A stretch of 64,000 bases of DNA from Vreelandella olivaria. GTDB lineage: Bacteria > Pseudomonadota > Gammaproteobacteria > Pseudomonadales > Halomonadaceae. The notes under the pieces are model-generated. The model was not told the origin of the DNA. It was given only the letters and a program-made list of their open reading frames with translations, and did no database searches. A program made the translations under genes and the position numbers. Position 1 is the first letter of the stretch. The number at the start of each line of letters is the position of its first letter. Positions 20,342-29,879 of this stretch are shown here, piece after piece. The DNA lies in the NCBI GenBank assembly GCA_004295565.1, contig AP019416.1, positions 4,340,001 to 4,404,000 of the forward strand. Reading direction: 5' to 3'.

Positions 20342-21222
20342 ATGCCGCAGCCACCCCAAAGCTACCGTGAGCTGGAAATTCTGATCACTGCCGAGTACGC
20401 CACGCTAAGCAAACGCTTGCAGCAAACCGCGCGTTTTATGCTTGATCACCCCCAGGAGGTTGCTTTAGCGACCGTGGCCAAAATTGCCGAGCAGGCAGAT
20501 GTCACTCCCTCCACCTTAATTCGCTTGGCCAATAGCTTGGGCTTTAAGGGCTTTTCCGAAATGCAGCAGCTGTTTCGCAGCCGCCTGGTCGATGAGCTGC
20601 CTAACTACACCGAGCGGATTCGTGCGGTACGCAGCGCCACCGGAGAAACACCGGATAGCACCCAGCTGTTATGGGAGTTCGCCGACGCTAACCGCGCCGT
20701 ACTTGAACAGCTACCCAGCCGCATTAATCCAGAGAGCCTGGAGAAGGCGCTGGATATTTTGAAAAGGCTCATGCGATTCATGTGATGGGCGCACGCAGAA
20801 GCTTCATGGTCGCCAGCTACATGACCTATGCCTTGGCCCATGTGGATAAACCTGCGCTGCTGGTCAATGGTTTGGGCGGGATGTATGGCGAGCAGCTGCG
20901 CGCCATGAGCCCGCACGACGCCCTACTGACCATCAGCTTCTCCCCCTATGCCGAAGAGAGCCAGAAAGCCTGCGAAGACGCCCATCAGCGCGGTCTCCCC
21001 ATTGTGGTGATTACCGATTCGAACCTCAGCCCGCTGGCGCGTTTCGCGGATGTAACCTTCGTTGTCAACGAAGCTGAAGTGAAAAGTTTCCGCAGTTTGA
21101 CCGCATCACTCTGCCTGACCCAAGCCCTGGCGATTGCCCTGGGCGTGCGGCAAGACAAATCCCAGGAGAAAGCGCTGGAACACGCTCAGGAAAAAGCCCC
21201 AGGTAAAAAACCAAAGCCCTAA
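20342..21222 (+). CDS. iolR: RpiR-family repressor of inositol catabolism, frameshifted
   Basis: The N-terminal HTH_6 domain (YATLSKRLQQTARFMLDHP, VAKIAEQADVTPSTLIRLANSLGFKGFSEMQQLFRS) and the C-terminal SIS sugar-phosphate domain (HVMGARRSFMVASYMTYAL, SFSPYAEESQKACEDAHQRGLPIVVITDSNLSPLARFAD) define the RpiR class. Frame is lost at A4 20762-20765 (five expected), restoring DILKKAHAIHVMGARRS. The repaired length is about 293 residues. It is divergent from the iol transporter operon and in front of iolG and iolB. The likely effector is a phosphorylated keto-deoxygluconate, as known for other IolR proteins. Confidence 0.88.
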
Positions 21223-21264
21223 ACACTCAAACAAGCCAAAACCAACAACAAAACAGGAGAGCTT

Positions 21265-22272
21265 ATGAAACTCGCACTGATCGGCGCTGGACGTATCGGC
21301 AAAGTGCATGCTCAGGCCATCCACTCCCACCCAAACGTTACCCTGGCTGCTGTGGCTGATTTTCATCAGCCTGCCGCAGAAAGCCCTGGCCGAGCAGTAC
21401 GCCAGCCGAGCGGCCTCGGTGGATGAAATCTTCGCAGATAATGATATTGACGCGGTGCTGATCGCCTCAAGCACGCCCACTCATGCGGAGTATCTAGAAA
21501 GGGCTGCACGCGCGGGCAAGGCGATACTGTGCGAAAAACCCATCGCCCTGGATTTAGCCCGCACGCGAAATGCTCTGCAGGTACTCAGTGAGCATCCTGT
21601 GACCTGTGCACTGGGCTTTAACCGCCGCCACGACCCTCAGTTTGCAGCACTGAAAAAGCGATTACCGAAGGACGTATTGGCGCACTTGAAACGCTGACCA
21701 TTATTAGCCGCGACCCCTCTCCCCCGCCTGCCGAGTATGTGGCTGAGTCCGGCGGCCTGTTCCGGGACATGATGATCCACGATCTGGACATGGCGCGCTG
21801 GCTGCTCGATGAACCCATCGAGAGTGTTTTTGCCGTCGGCAGTAGCATCATCGACCCAGCCATTGGCGAAGCGGGCGATGTAGATACGGCCATGGTCACC
21901 CTCACCACCGCCAGCGGAAAACTTTGCCAGATCAGCAACTCTCGGCGCGCCAGCTACGGCTACGATCAACGCATCGAAGCCTTTGGTAGCCAAGGCATGC
22001 TTCAGGCCCAAAACGAAAGCGACACCCGACTACGCTTCACTGGCGAAGCAGGCCAAGTGGAAGAGAAACCCAAGTGGTTTTTCTTAGAGCGCTACGCCGA
22101 AGCTTATCGATTAGAGATTGGCGACTTTGTCGATGCTTGGCGGGAAAAGCGTGCCCCTCTTGCAGGCGCTCAGGATGGCTTAGAAGCCTTGCGCTTAGCC
22201 GACGCAGCGGAGCGCTCGCTGCGCGAAGGCCGCAAAATCCTGCTTCAGGCTGATGCCGACCTTAATAAATAA
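21265..22272 (+). CDS. iolG: myo-Inositol 2-dehydrogenase, frameshifted
   Basis: GAGAGC precedes ATG 21265. The protein begins MKLALIGAGRIGKVHAQAIHSHP (NAD-binding), followed by SSTPTHAEYLERAARAGKAILCEKPIALD (catalytic lysine) and MIHDLDMARWLLDEP (active-site Asp/His region). Its end is VDAWREKRAPLAGAQDGLEALRLADAAERSLREGR, typical of IolG. Frame is lost at A3 21380-21382 (four expected, giving AAEKALAEQYASRAAS) and A5 21653-21657 (six expected, giving LKKAITEGRIGALETLTIISRDPSPP). The repaired length is about 336 residues. It makes 2-keto-myo-inositol, the IolE substrate. Confidence 0.9.
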
Positions 22273-22283
22273 AGGAGCAACGT

Positions 22284-23086
22284 ATGGCTTCACTACTGGT
22301 ACGCCCCACCGCCCCAGATGCCCAAGGCACCGTGGTTAACGTTACCCCAACATCGGCTGGCTGGACGCACGTTGGCTTTCGGGTGCACAAACTCGCCAAA
22401 GGTCAGCGCCTGGAGGCCAGCAGCGATAACCAGGAGTTGTGCCTGGTGCTGCTCACCGGGCGCGCCACGGTGACCTGCGGCGAGCACCGCTTTGAAGATA
22501 TCGGCGAGCGCATGGATATCTTTGAGCAAATCCCGCCCTACGCGGTTTATCTGCCCAATGGGGTTAGCTACGCGGTGGAAGCGACAACGGATTTAGAACT
22601 AGCGGTGTGCGCCGCCCCTGGGCATGGCAATCACGCCCCAGGCTAATCGCGCCTGACAACATCAAGCAGAGCACCCGTGGCCAGGGCACCAATACCCGCC
22701 ATGTTCACGATATTTTGCCGGAAACCGAACCCGCCGATAGCCTGCTGGTGGTGGAAGTATTCACACCCGCGGGCAACTGGTCGAGCTACCCACCCCACAA
22801 ACACGATGTGGATAACTTACCCCACGAAACGCTGCTGGAAGAGACTTACTACCACCGCATTAATCCTGCCCAAGGGTTTGCCTTCCAGCGCGTTTACACC
22901 GATGACCGCAGCCTTGATGAAACCATGGCGGTAGAGAACGGTTGCTGTGTGTTGGTGCCCAAAGGCTATCACCCAGTGGGCGCAGCGCACGGCTACTCGC
23001 TCTACTACTTAAATGTGATGGCGGGGCCCAAGCGAGCATGGAAATTCCACAACGACCCCGACCACGAGTGGCTGATGAACGCTTGA
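22284..23086 (+). CDS. iolB: 5-Deoxy-glucuronate isomerase, frameshifted
   Basis: A double-cupin protein of about 268 residues. GWTHVGFRVHKLAKGQRLE and LCLVLLTGRATV form the first cupin. SSYPPHKHDVDNLPHETLLEETYYHRINPAQGF, with the metal-binding HKHD and E residues, and GYHPVGAAHGYSLYYLNVMAGPKRAWKFHNDPDHEWL are typical of IolB. Frame is lost at C4 22636-22639 (five expected, giving HAPRLIAPDNIKQSTRG). The start follows AAAGGAG, 11 bases after iolG. It converts the IolD product 5-deoxy-glucuronate to 2-deoxy-5-keto-gluconate, the IolC substrate. Confidence 0.93.
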
Positions 23087-23134
23087 TAGATCGACACTTC
23101 GCCCGCTAACGGTTATCTAATGCTATGCTAACTG

Positions 23135-23159
23135 GCCCCGCTGATGCGGGGCTTTCTTT
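23135..23159 (+). terminator. Rho-independent terminator after iolB
   Basis: GCCCCGC (23135-23141), loop TGAT and GCGGGGC (23146-23152) are followed by TTTCTTT. It ends the iolR-iolG-iolB unit. Because it lies inside a longer upstream reading of the next gene, it argues that TauE starts at 23182. Confidence 0.85.
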
Positions 23160-23181
23160 AATAAAAGACCATAGAGGCCCT

Positions 23182-23925
23182 ATGCTCCCCGACTACTCCG
23201 TCATTGCCTGGTTGTTAATTGCCTTTTCCGTTTACCTGACCGGCGTTTCCAAGGGTGGCTTTGCGGGTGGTTTTGGTACGCTATCGGTACCGCTAATGGC
23301 ACTGGCGATCAGCCCCGCCCAGGCAGCCGGGCTACTATTGCCACTACTATTGGTGATGGATGTGTTTGCGGTGAAAGCGTGGTGGGGCAAGCAGGACGCC
23401 ACTGAGGTCTGGCGCTTTGTGCCGGGGCTGTTTATCGGCGTGACGGTAGGGACGCTGTTGTTTGGTAGTTTGAGCGAACAGGGCTTACGCCTGACGCTCG
23501 GCGTGATCACCTTACTATTCGCCACCTATATGCTACTGAAACCCGTCGCCAAGAAGCCTATTTCCGCCCGCTGGGCGTTGCCTGCGGCAAGCGTCTGCGG
23601 GTTTACCAGCTTTATGGCCCATGCCGGCGCGCCGCCGCTAAACGTGTACCTGCTGCCGCGCAAGCTGTCGAAAGAGACCTTTATCGCCACCTGTGCAGTG
23701 ACCTTTGCCGTAGTCAACGTCATCAAGCTAGCGCCCTATATGTGGCTTGGCGAGATCAACTTCACCAGCGCCTGGGCGTCGCTGCTGCTGGTGCCCATCG
23801 CCTGGATCGGCGTGCGCAACGGCCTCTGGCTGCAAAGCCGCGTCAACGAAACGCTGTTTTACCGTTTGGTGATTCTGGCCATGTTCTTGGTCGGCTTTAA
23901 TCTGATTTGGCAGGCGCTGAGATAG
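23182..23925 (+). CDS. TauE/SafE-family sulfite/organosulfonate-type permease
   Basis: Intact, about 247 residues from ATG 23182, chosen because the upstream in-frame extension would run through a terminator; GAGG lies before this ATG. About eight hydrophobic segments follow. The signature region SVYLTGVSKGGFAGGFGTLSVPLMAL repeats as an internal half after AKKPISARWALPAASVCGFTSFMAHAGAPPLNVYLLPRKL, the internally duplicated layout of TauE/SafE proteins. Members move small anions such as sulfite or sulfoacetate, often as exporters. Nothing nearby fixes the substrate. Confidence 0.85.
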   Translation: MLPDYSVIAWLLIAFSVYLTGVSKGGFAGGFGTLSVPLMALAISPAQAAGLLLPLLLVMDVFAVKAWWGKQDATEVWRFVPGLFIGVTVGTLLFGSLSEQGLRLTLGVITLLFATYMLLKPVAKKPISARWALPAASVCGFTSFMAHAGAPPLNVYLLPRKLSKETFIATCAVTFAVVNVIKLAPYMWLGEINFTSAWASLLLVPIAWIGVRNGLWLQSRVNETLFYRLVILAMFLVGFNLIWQALR

Positions 23926-23936
23926 TTATCGCTGAC

Positions 23937-24829
23937 CTAAAGCGCCACCAACACCAGCCCCGCCAACATCACCAGCGTGCCTAAAGCTTTCGCTCTAGAG
24001 GCGGGTTCTTTTAGCCATAGCACGCCCATCAATACGCCCACCGGGATAGAGAGTTGGCGTAGTGCCACCACGTAACTGACTTCGTCGGTGAGCGCCAGGG
24101 CGATTAACACCAGGCCGTAAGTGCAGGTCATCATCAGCCCGGTGGCGACTAACATGGCAAGTCCCTGCTGGCGGAGTGCAGGCAGGCGGCGGCGCTCTGC
24201 CGGGAGCATTGCCAGCAGGGGTACCGCCCAGGTTAGCGTCATCAACGCTTGCAGCACCATAAACACCGCCCCGGCGGTTAACCCGCTATGCCCGGCCCCT
24301 GCATCAGCCCTAGGGCCTGTTTATCGATCAGCGAGTAACCGACCGTACCTGCAGCGGCCAGCAGCGCAAACCCCATGGCGGGCGTTAGATACGTGGAAAG
24401 CCTACGTGCCTGCGGGTGACTAAGCGGCAGGCACAGCGCGCCTGCCACTACCAACACCATGCCAAGACCATCCCAAATATCCAGTACCCGACTACCTAGC
24501 AGCGCAATCGATACCAGCGGCACCATGACCACCGGCAGTGCCCGGGCAATGGGGTAAAGCACACTAACGTCCCCCCGCGCATAGGCCCAGGCTAAACCGC
24601 CCATATAGAGCATTTGGCATAACCCCGAAAGCGCTAGCCAGCCCCAAAATGCGCTCGGTAGTGCCGTGAGTGACGGCCCAAGTAACACCAGTGGGAGCAT
24701 CAACGCCCCGCCCGCACCGTAAGCCAAGGCAAAAGTCGCCAACGACGGCGCATTGCGCTTGCCCAGCACGTTCCATCCGGCATGCATGCATACCGAAACC
24801 AGCACTAACGCAAGGGTGATTGGACTCAA
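23937..24829 (-). CDS. EamA/DMT-superfamily transporter, frameshifted
   Basis: The start is TTG 24829 with AAGGA seven bases upstream, overlapping the stop of a small upstream reading frame. The protein has ten hydrophobic segments in two EamA halves, beginning PITLALVLVSVCMHAGWNVLGKR, and later YGLVLIALALTDEVSYVVALRQLSIPVGVLMGVLWLKEP. Frame is lost at 24291-24293 (four G expected on the coding strand), restoring GPGHSGLTAGAVFMVLQALMTLTW. The repaired length is about 297 residues. It is a metabolite exporter of unknown substrate. It lies downstream of the HAD phosphatase in the same direction. Confidence 0.82.
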
Positions 24830-24966
24830 TGCGCTTCCTTGCAGGCATTACTCACCAGCGCCCTGCCGGAAAGTTTTTGGGCTAATGGTCGGCAAGTAAC
24901 GTTCAAATCGTCGCAAGTTTGGGAAGAGAGCTGAAACAGGGCCACTTTAATATTCACATCAGACAT
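24826..24966 (-). CDS. Possible 46-residue protein coupled to the EamA gene
   Basis: An open frame starts at ATG 24966, overlapping the end of the HAD gene by eight bases, and ends TGA 24826-24828, overlapping the TTG start of the EamA gene by two bases. It is MSDVNIKVALFQLSSQTCDD at the start and ends NACKEAH, with three cysteines. I recognise no family. The double overlap suggests translational coupling, but this could equally be a 5' leader of the EamA gene with no product. Confidence 0.3.
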   Translation of the reverse strand: MSDVNIKVALFQLSSQTCDDLNVTCRPLAQKLSGRALVSNACKEAH

Positions 24967-25680
24967 GCGCCGATTTTCCTGGCAGAGCGTTAGACGACGG
25001 AGCGCTTGGAGGCGTCCGCCAGTCTAAGCGCCGCCAGCCTTCGACGCTAGCCACCTCGGCCAGTACCGGATCTGGATTAACCGCCACTGGGCAATCCACA
25101 TACTGTAGTAGCGGAAGGTCGTTGCGGGAGTCTGAGTAGAAGGTGGTGTGGCTGGGAGTAATCTGCTGCTCGGCCAGCCACTGTTTCAGGCGCAATACCT
25201 TGCCGCCACGATAGGAAAAAATCCCTTCGCTGCCGCCGGTATAACGCGCCTCTTCATTGACACCGTTCTCGACACTTAGCTCTACCGCCAACACGTGTTC
25301 AATACCCAGGGTGGTGGCAATCGGCTCGACCAGGTGACGCGACGAGGCGGAAATCAGCAGCAGGGTATCCCCGCCTGGCGGTGTGCTTCCAGGCAGGCCC
25401 AGGCCTGTTCAAAAATACGCGGCTGCAGGTGGGTAGCGACGAAGCGCTCCACCTCTTTTGCACATCTCACCCGACGCCCTCGCAGCGGCGCCAGGGTCAT
25501 GGCCAAGTACTCTTCCAGCTTCAATTTACCGGCGTGATAGGCCTGGTGCATTTGCTCCGCCCGCGCCATAAAGGCTTCGGCATCGCTGATCCAACCTTGC
25601 TCTATCATCCATAAATTCCAGCGGTCGCTGCAGTCTCCATCCAGGAGGGTGTCGTCAAGATCAAACAGGGCCAGGCGCAT
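24959..25680 (-). CDS. HAD-superfamily IB hydrolase (phosphoserine-phosphatase-like), frameshifted
   Basis: Motif I is LFDLDDTLLDGD with the nucleophile Asp, motif II is LLISASS after repair, and motif III/IV has FYSDSRNDLPLL. The length is about 240 residues. Frame is lost at 25369-25372 (five G expected on the coding strand), restoring HRQAGDTLLLISASSRHLVEPIA. The IB subclass hydrolyses small phosphomonoesters; the cap region (WISDAEAFMARAEQMHQAYHAG) matches the SerB-like group usually annotated only as HAD-IB. It is the first gene of the leftward trio HAD - small frame - EamA. Confidence 0.85.
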
Positions 25681-25811
25681 GGGGCACTCCTTTCATCGCG
25701 GGTTGGCGGCGCGTAGGGTATGCCAAAGGTGATGACAAGACGATGACGCTGGTATCACGACGCGGTTTTTTCGAGATCCAAGCGCGATTACAGCATAGCA
25801 ATAATAGAGGG

Positions 25812-28487
25812 CTAAGTAGTCAACCACTGCGCCGCAAACTCATCCGCCGGTAGCGGGCGGCCAAACCAGTATCCCTGGGCTTCATTACAGCCCATTTCAG
25901 CCAGTAAATTTGCTTGGTCGCGGGTTTCAACGCCTTCGGCCACGGTTTTCATCTCTAGCGCTTTTGCCATGGCGATGATGGTCTGCACAATGGCACGATC
26001 ATTTTTGTTTTCGAGCATTTCGCGCACAAAGGAGATATCAATTTTCAGCGCGTCGGCAGCGAAGCGCCGCAGGTAGGAGAGCGATGAGTAGCCGGTGCCA
26101 AAATCATCAATCGAGAGTGCATAGCCCGCTTGGCGCATGGTGTGGGTAATCTCAACGGCCTGATCCGGATCGCGCATAAAATCGCTTTCGGTCAGCTCAA
26201 GGGCGATAGCACTCGGTGAAACGCCCGCGGTGAGTTGTGCAATGTGGCGGGTAAGTTCTGGGTCGGCGAACTGTTGGGCGGAAATATTGATTGATAGCCT
26301 CCCTGGTAGCCCGCCCTCAGGCTTTTCACGCCATGCCAGTAACTGCCTTGCCGACTCTTCCAGCACCCAGTCCCCCAAGGCACGTATCAAACCTCGCTCT
26401 TCTGCCAGGGGGATAAACTCACCGGGACTCACCCAGCCCCACTCGGCGTCGTACCAACGGCACAGGGCTTCTGCGCCGGTCAACCGACCACTGGCAAGAT
26501 CCACCTGGGGCTGAAAGTAGAGCGCTAACTGATGTCCACTGATAGCAGCGTTGAGTCGCTCCGTCATTCGTTGGCGCCGATGCAGCGCATGGCGCATCGT
26601 TTGGGTATAGGGGCAAATACTTTTTTCACGACGCTTAGCGTGATGTAAGGCGATGCTGGCCGCGTTAAATAGCTCGCCCGCCTCAGCCACATCCTCAGGG
26701 TAATGAGCAAAACCGATGCTGACATCAAGATGGAAGACCCGCCGCTCCAGATCAAGCGGCGGCTTTACCGCTAAGCGTAGCTGCTCGACAAGGTGACCGA
26801 TATCACTCGCGACGGGGTGAACCACCAGCAGGGCAAACTCATCACCTGATAAACGCGCCAGCGAGCCGTATGAGCGGCTAACCTGCTCTAGACGTTCAGC
26901 CACTTTCACCAGCAGTTGATCCCCCACCTGGTGGCCATGAAGATCATTAACTTCTTTAAAACGGCGAATATCCAATAGCAATAGCGAAAGCCCATGCGCA
27001 CCTTGCTGGGCCTCTTTCCACATCTGCGCTAACAACTCCATGAAACGGACGCGGTTTGGTAAACCGGTGGTGCCGTCGGTATACGCTAGCTGATGCATGT
27101 GACGGTGGTCGCGGCGGCGCTCTAGTTCTGCCGCAGCTCCCGTAGAGAGGATTTTTAGCACCGAGGTGGCGAACGCATTCGTTGTCAGTGGCTGGCGGTA
27201 AAACACCATCATTACGCCGATGGCTTCGCCGTTGGCGTTATCCAAGCGCCGCCCAATCCATGCCCTGGTCGGTAGCAATGTGCCTGGCAACATCAGCGGC
27301 GGGCCGTCATGCATGACCGCTTCACGCTCCAGCACTACCTGCTCGCAGGGTGAGCCTCGCAGTGCAAAGGTTTGCTTATCTCGCTGCACGCCTTCAACGA
27401 CCATGCTCACGGTCGTCGCCTGCCCATAGACACTATCATCGCCCTGGGGGGAGGTATGCAGCAACGCAATAAAGCCAGCGTCAGCTTCCAGCACTTTCAC
27501 CAAGGTAGCAATCAACTGCTGAAAATAGCCATCTCCCACCTGGGTAGTGACCGTAGAAGCCACTTCTACCACGGCGTTTTGCACCCGCTGAGACTCTTGC
27601 TGGTCGGTCACATCAGAGATAAAGCCTTCTAAGCAAACGATTTCGCCCGCCTCATCCAAAACGGCCTGGCCTTGCTCCCACATCCAGCGGTAGCCGCCGT
27701 CGCGGTGGCGAAGTTTATAGGTCACACGGTAAGGCCGCCTATTGGCAATGGCCGACTGCACCTCATGAAAGAGCTTATTCTGATCCTCAGGATGAATCAG
27801 AGCAGCAAAACTGATCAGCCGATTACCCTGCAATTCATCAGGTCGGTAGCCCGTCAGCGTTTCGGCCCCTTGGCTCACCAGTTGCATCGTCCAGCTGCGG
27901 TCATTCAAACAACGATAGGCCATACCCGGTAGATGATTGAGCAGGGTGTCCAAGCGGCGCTCACTTTCCCGTGCAGCCTCTTCGCTTTTTCTTAATGCCT
28001 GCTCCGCCTTTTGCCTACCCAGCTCAGCCCCCGCCTGGGCGGCGGCGATGTGGAGTATTTCATTGGCTAATCCCCCCAACTGCATGGGCGAGTTTTTGAG
28101 CACCGCCAGCAGGCCTATCAGCGCGCCATCCGTCGCATAGAGCGCGCACCCCAAGTAGCTCTCGGCACCCAGTTCACAAAGCAGTTTATCGTCAGGAAAA
28201 CGCGACTGAACATCGCGCGCATAGAGGCAACACTCGCTCCCCAACGCGGTCTCGCAAGGGGTGCCAGTCAGCGGATAAGTCATATTGCCGATTAAGCCCC
28301 CATTGGACCAGACGGCCAACGTTTCAGCCTGGTGCCGTTGAGTGACATCGGCCACTAACACATGATCAACGCCTAGTATCGTTGCTAAGCGCTCCACCAG
28401 CGTTGCATAGAAGCGGGGGCTTCCACTGTGCCCTACGCCCTCAGCCAACTGGCGAAATATATCGGCCGCGTCGTTCTTTGTGTGCAT
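25812..28487 (-). CDS. GAF-PAS-GAF-GGDEF-EAL cyclic-di-GMP signalling protein
   Basis: Intact, about 891 residues from ATG 28487 (MHTKNDAADIFRQ); a longer start at 28535 is less likely. The order is a GAF-like domain (about 10-170), a PAS domain with PAC motif (about 185-310, RDGGYRWMWEQGQAVLDEAGEI), a second GAF (about 310-450), GGDEF (about 460-620) and EAL (about 630-890). The GGDEF site reads SGDEF, a variant that can be active or serve as a GTP site. EAL residues look complete: GAEALCRW, NISAQQF, ELTES, DDFGTGYSSLSYL, KIDISFV, AEGVET. Phosphodiesterase activity is therefore expected. It is divergent from the HDOD gene. Confidence 0.93.
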   Translation of the reverse strand: MHTKNDAADIFRQLAEGVGHSGSPRFYATLVERLATILGVDHVLVADVTQRHQAETLAVWSNGGLIGNMTYPLTGTPCETALGSECCLYARDVQSRFPDDKLLCELGAESYLGCALYATDGALIGLLAVLKNSPMQLGGLANEILHIAAAQAGAELGRQKAEQALRKSEEAARESERRLDTLLNHLPGMAYRCLNDRSWTMQLVSQGAETLTGYRPDELQGNRLISFAALIHPEDQNKLFHEVQSAIANRRPYRVTYKLRHRDGGYRWMWEQGQAVLDEAGEIVCLEGFISDVTDQQESQRVQNAVVEVASTVTTQVGDGYFQQLIATLVKVLEADAGFIALLHTSPQGDDSVYGQATTVSMVVEGVQRDKQTFALRGSPCEQVVLEREAVMHDGPPLMLPGTLLPTRAWIGRRLDNANGEAIGVMMVFYRQPLTTNAFATSVLKILSTGAAAELERRRDHRHMHQLAYTDGTTGLPNRVRFMELLAQMWKEAQQGAHGLSLLLLDIRRFKEVNDLHGHQVGDQLLVKVAERLEQVSRSYGSLARLSGDEFALLVVHPVASDIGHLVEQLRLAVKPPLDLERRVFHLDVSIGFAHYPEDVAEAGELFNAASIALHHAKRREKSICPYTQTMRHALHRRQRMTERLNAAISGHQLALYFQPQVDLASGRLTGAEALCRWYDAEWGWVSPGEFIPLAEERGLIRALGDWVLEESARQLLAWREKPEGGLPGRLSINISAQQFADPELTRHIAQLTAGVSPSAIALELTESDFMRDPDQAVEITHTMRQAGYALSIDDFGTGYSSLSYLRRFAADALKIDISFVREMLENKNDRAIVQTIIAMAKALEMKTVAEGVETRDQANLLAEMGCNEAQGYWFGRPLPADEFAAQWLTT

Positions 28488-28684
28488 TGTTGCACTCACT
28501 TTTTTTAATTCTGGAGCCGTTGGGGCACCTGCCACTCACCTCATAAAGTATATCCAGCGACCTACAAAGCATAAACCGCGCTATTCCAACTATAACAACG
28601 TCAACACTCGCTGGGTATATGGTAAAATTAGGACATCACCTCATGATGGCTGGCGGCTACGCTACAAAATGCGCAGGAGATAAC

Positions 28685-29799
28685 GTGACTAAAACATCGA
28701 CTAAGGATGAAGCACTGTATGTAATGCTAACGGAAGCACTGCCTGGTTTTCTCATCAGCGACTTTCTCAAGTGCCAGCGCTTACCTTCGCTTCCCTCAAT
28801 CGCACTGCGCATCCTCAGGTTAACGCAATCTTCAAAAGCGACTATCAACGATGTTGCCGACACCATTGAGCATGACCCAGCGTTAACCGCTCGGTTAATA
28901 TCGCTCGCCAATAGCGTTCACCACACACGCTCCGCCAATTCGACACAAACGTGCCTGGAGGCTATCCAGCGTTTAGGGCTAGATGCCACATTAACGGTGG
29001 TATTGAGCTTCAACCTTTTCAGCACCCCAATAAAGGGCCGCAGCATGCGCATATTTGGCGGCGGGCTATCATGTCTGCACTCATAGCGCGCCAGCTTGCT
29101 GAACAAGTGTGCCCTCAACAGGCAGGTAATGCGTTTACGGCAGCACTGTTACAGGATATTGGCATATTGGCGCTGAGTGCGACGTACCCTGAACAAGTAG
29201 ACGAGCTCTACATCGATAGTTCGATTCCACATGCCCACCTTGTTGTGGAAGAGCAGCGTTACTTTGGTTGTGACCACACTATTATAGGGGCTTGGCTAGC
29301 CGCCAAATGGGGGCTCCCGGCCACGCTGATCAACACCATCCGCTTTAGTCATGCCCCCTATAAAAACGATAGGGCAAGTGATAGTACAAGCGATAATTCA
29401 AGCGATAGTTTGATGGAATTGTGTGTCCGCCTATCCGGCCCCACGGCGGATGCCTGCCTATCAAGCACGCCAGAAGAGCTGCTTGCCGCCCTCTTATACG
29501 ATTTGAGCACAAAAGCAGGCATACCCTCTCCTTTGAAAGCGTGCTACAAGAAGTTCAGCCTAAAATGGCGTTGATCGCCAAAACGCTGATGATAGATACC
29601 CCTGCGGCGATTGACCCTAAAGAGCTACTGGAAAATGCTCAGCAACTCTTGCTAAACCATACGCTCGTACTCAGTAGCCGGAGGGAAGCCCAATCCAAAG
29701 CACTCACGATGCTACGCAAAGGGTATAACGTCCCGGATGGGTTCAACAAAGACATCTCTTTCAAAAGGTCAATAAACAACCCCGTACCAAACCTTAACT
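28685..29799 (+). CDS. HDOD-domain signalling protein, frameshifted
   Basis: GTG 28685 follows CAGGAGATAAC. The HDOD domain starts LKCQRLPSLPSIALRILRLTQSSKATINDVADTIEHDPALTARLISLANS and continues RLGLDATLTVVLSFNLFS, FWRRAIMSALIARQLAEQ and AFTAALLQDIGILAL, with the HDOD motif itself changed to LQDIG. Frame is lost at T3 29054-29056, C3 29524-29526 and A4 29765-29768. The last repair gives ISFKKVNKQPRTKP and a stop at 29797-29799 instead of a long non-homologous tail. The repaired length is about 372 residues. HDOD proteins act in c-di-GMP, biofilm and stress signalling; this fits the divergent GGDEF-EAL neighbour. Confidence 0.82.
29375..29410 (+). repeat. 12-bp tandem repeat inside the HDOD gene
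   Basis: Three units, CAAGTGATAGTA, CAAGCGATAATT and CAAGCGATAGTT, encode the serine/aspartate-rich stretch SDSTSDNSSDS. The length is a multiple of three, so copy changes would alter only the length of a linker. Confidence 0.85.
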
Positions 29800-29879
29800 C
29801 GCTGACCAGACCATGCTTGCCATTCAGCACTTCGGCCAGCGCGTTTTTTTGCGTTTGGGCTTTCTCTTATATAAGCGCC

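Noticed and set aside
23125-23181. Longer N-terminus for the TauE/SafE permease
   Set aside because: The extension would be translated through the intrinsic terminator at 23135-23159 and has no hydrophobic or conserved character; ATG 23182 has a proper ribosome site.
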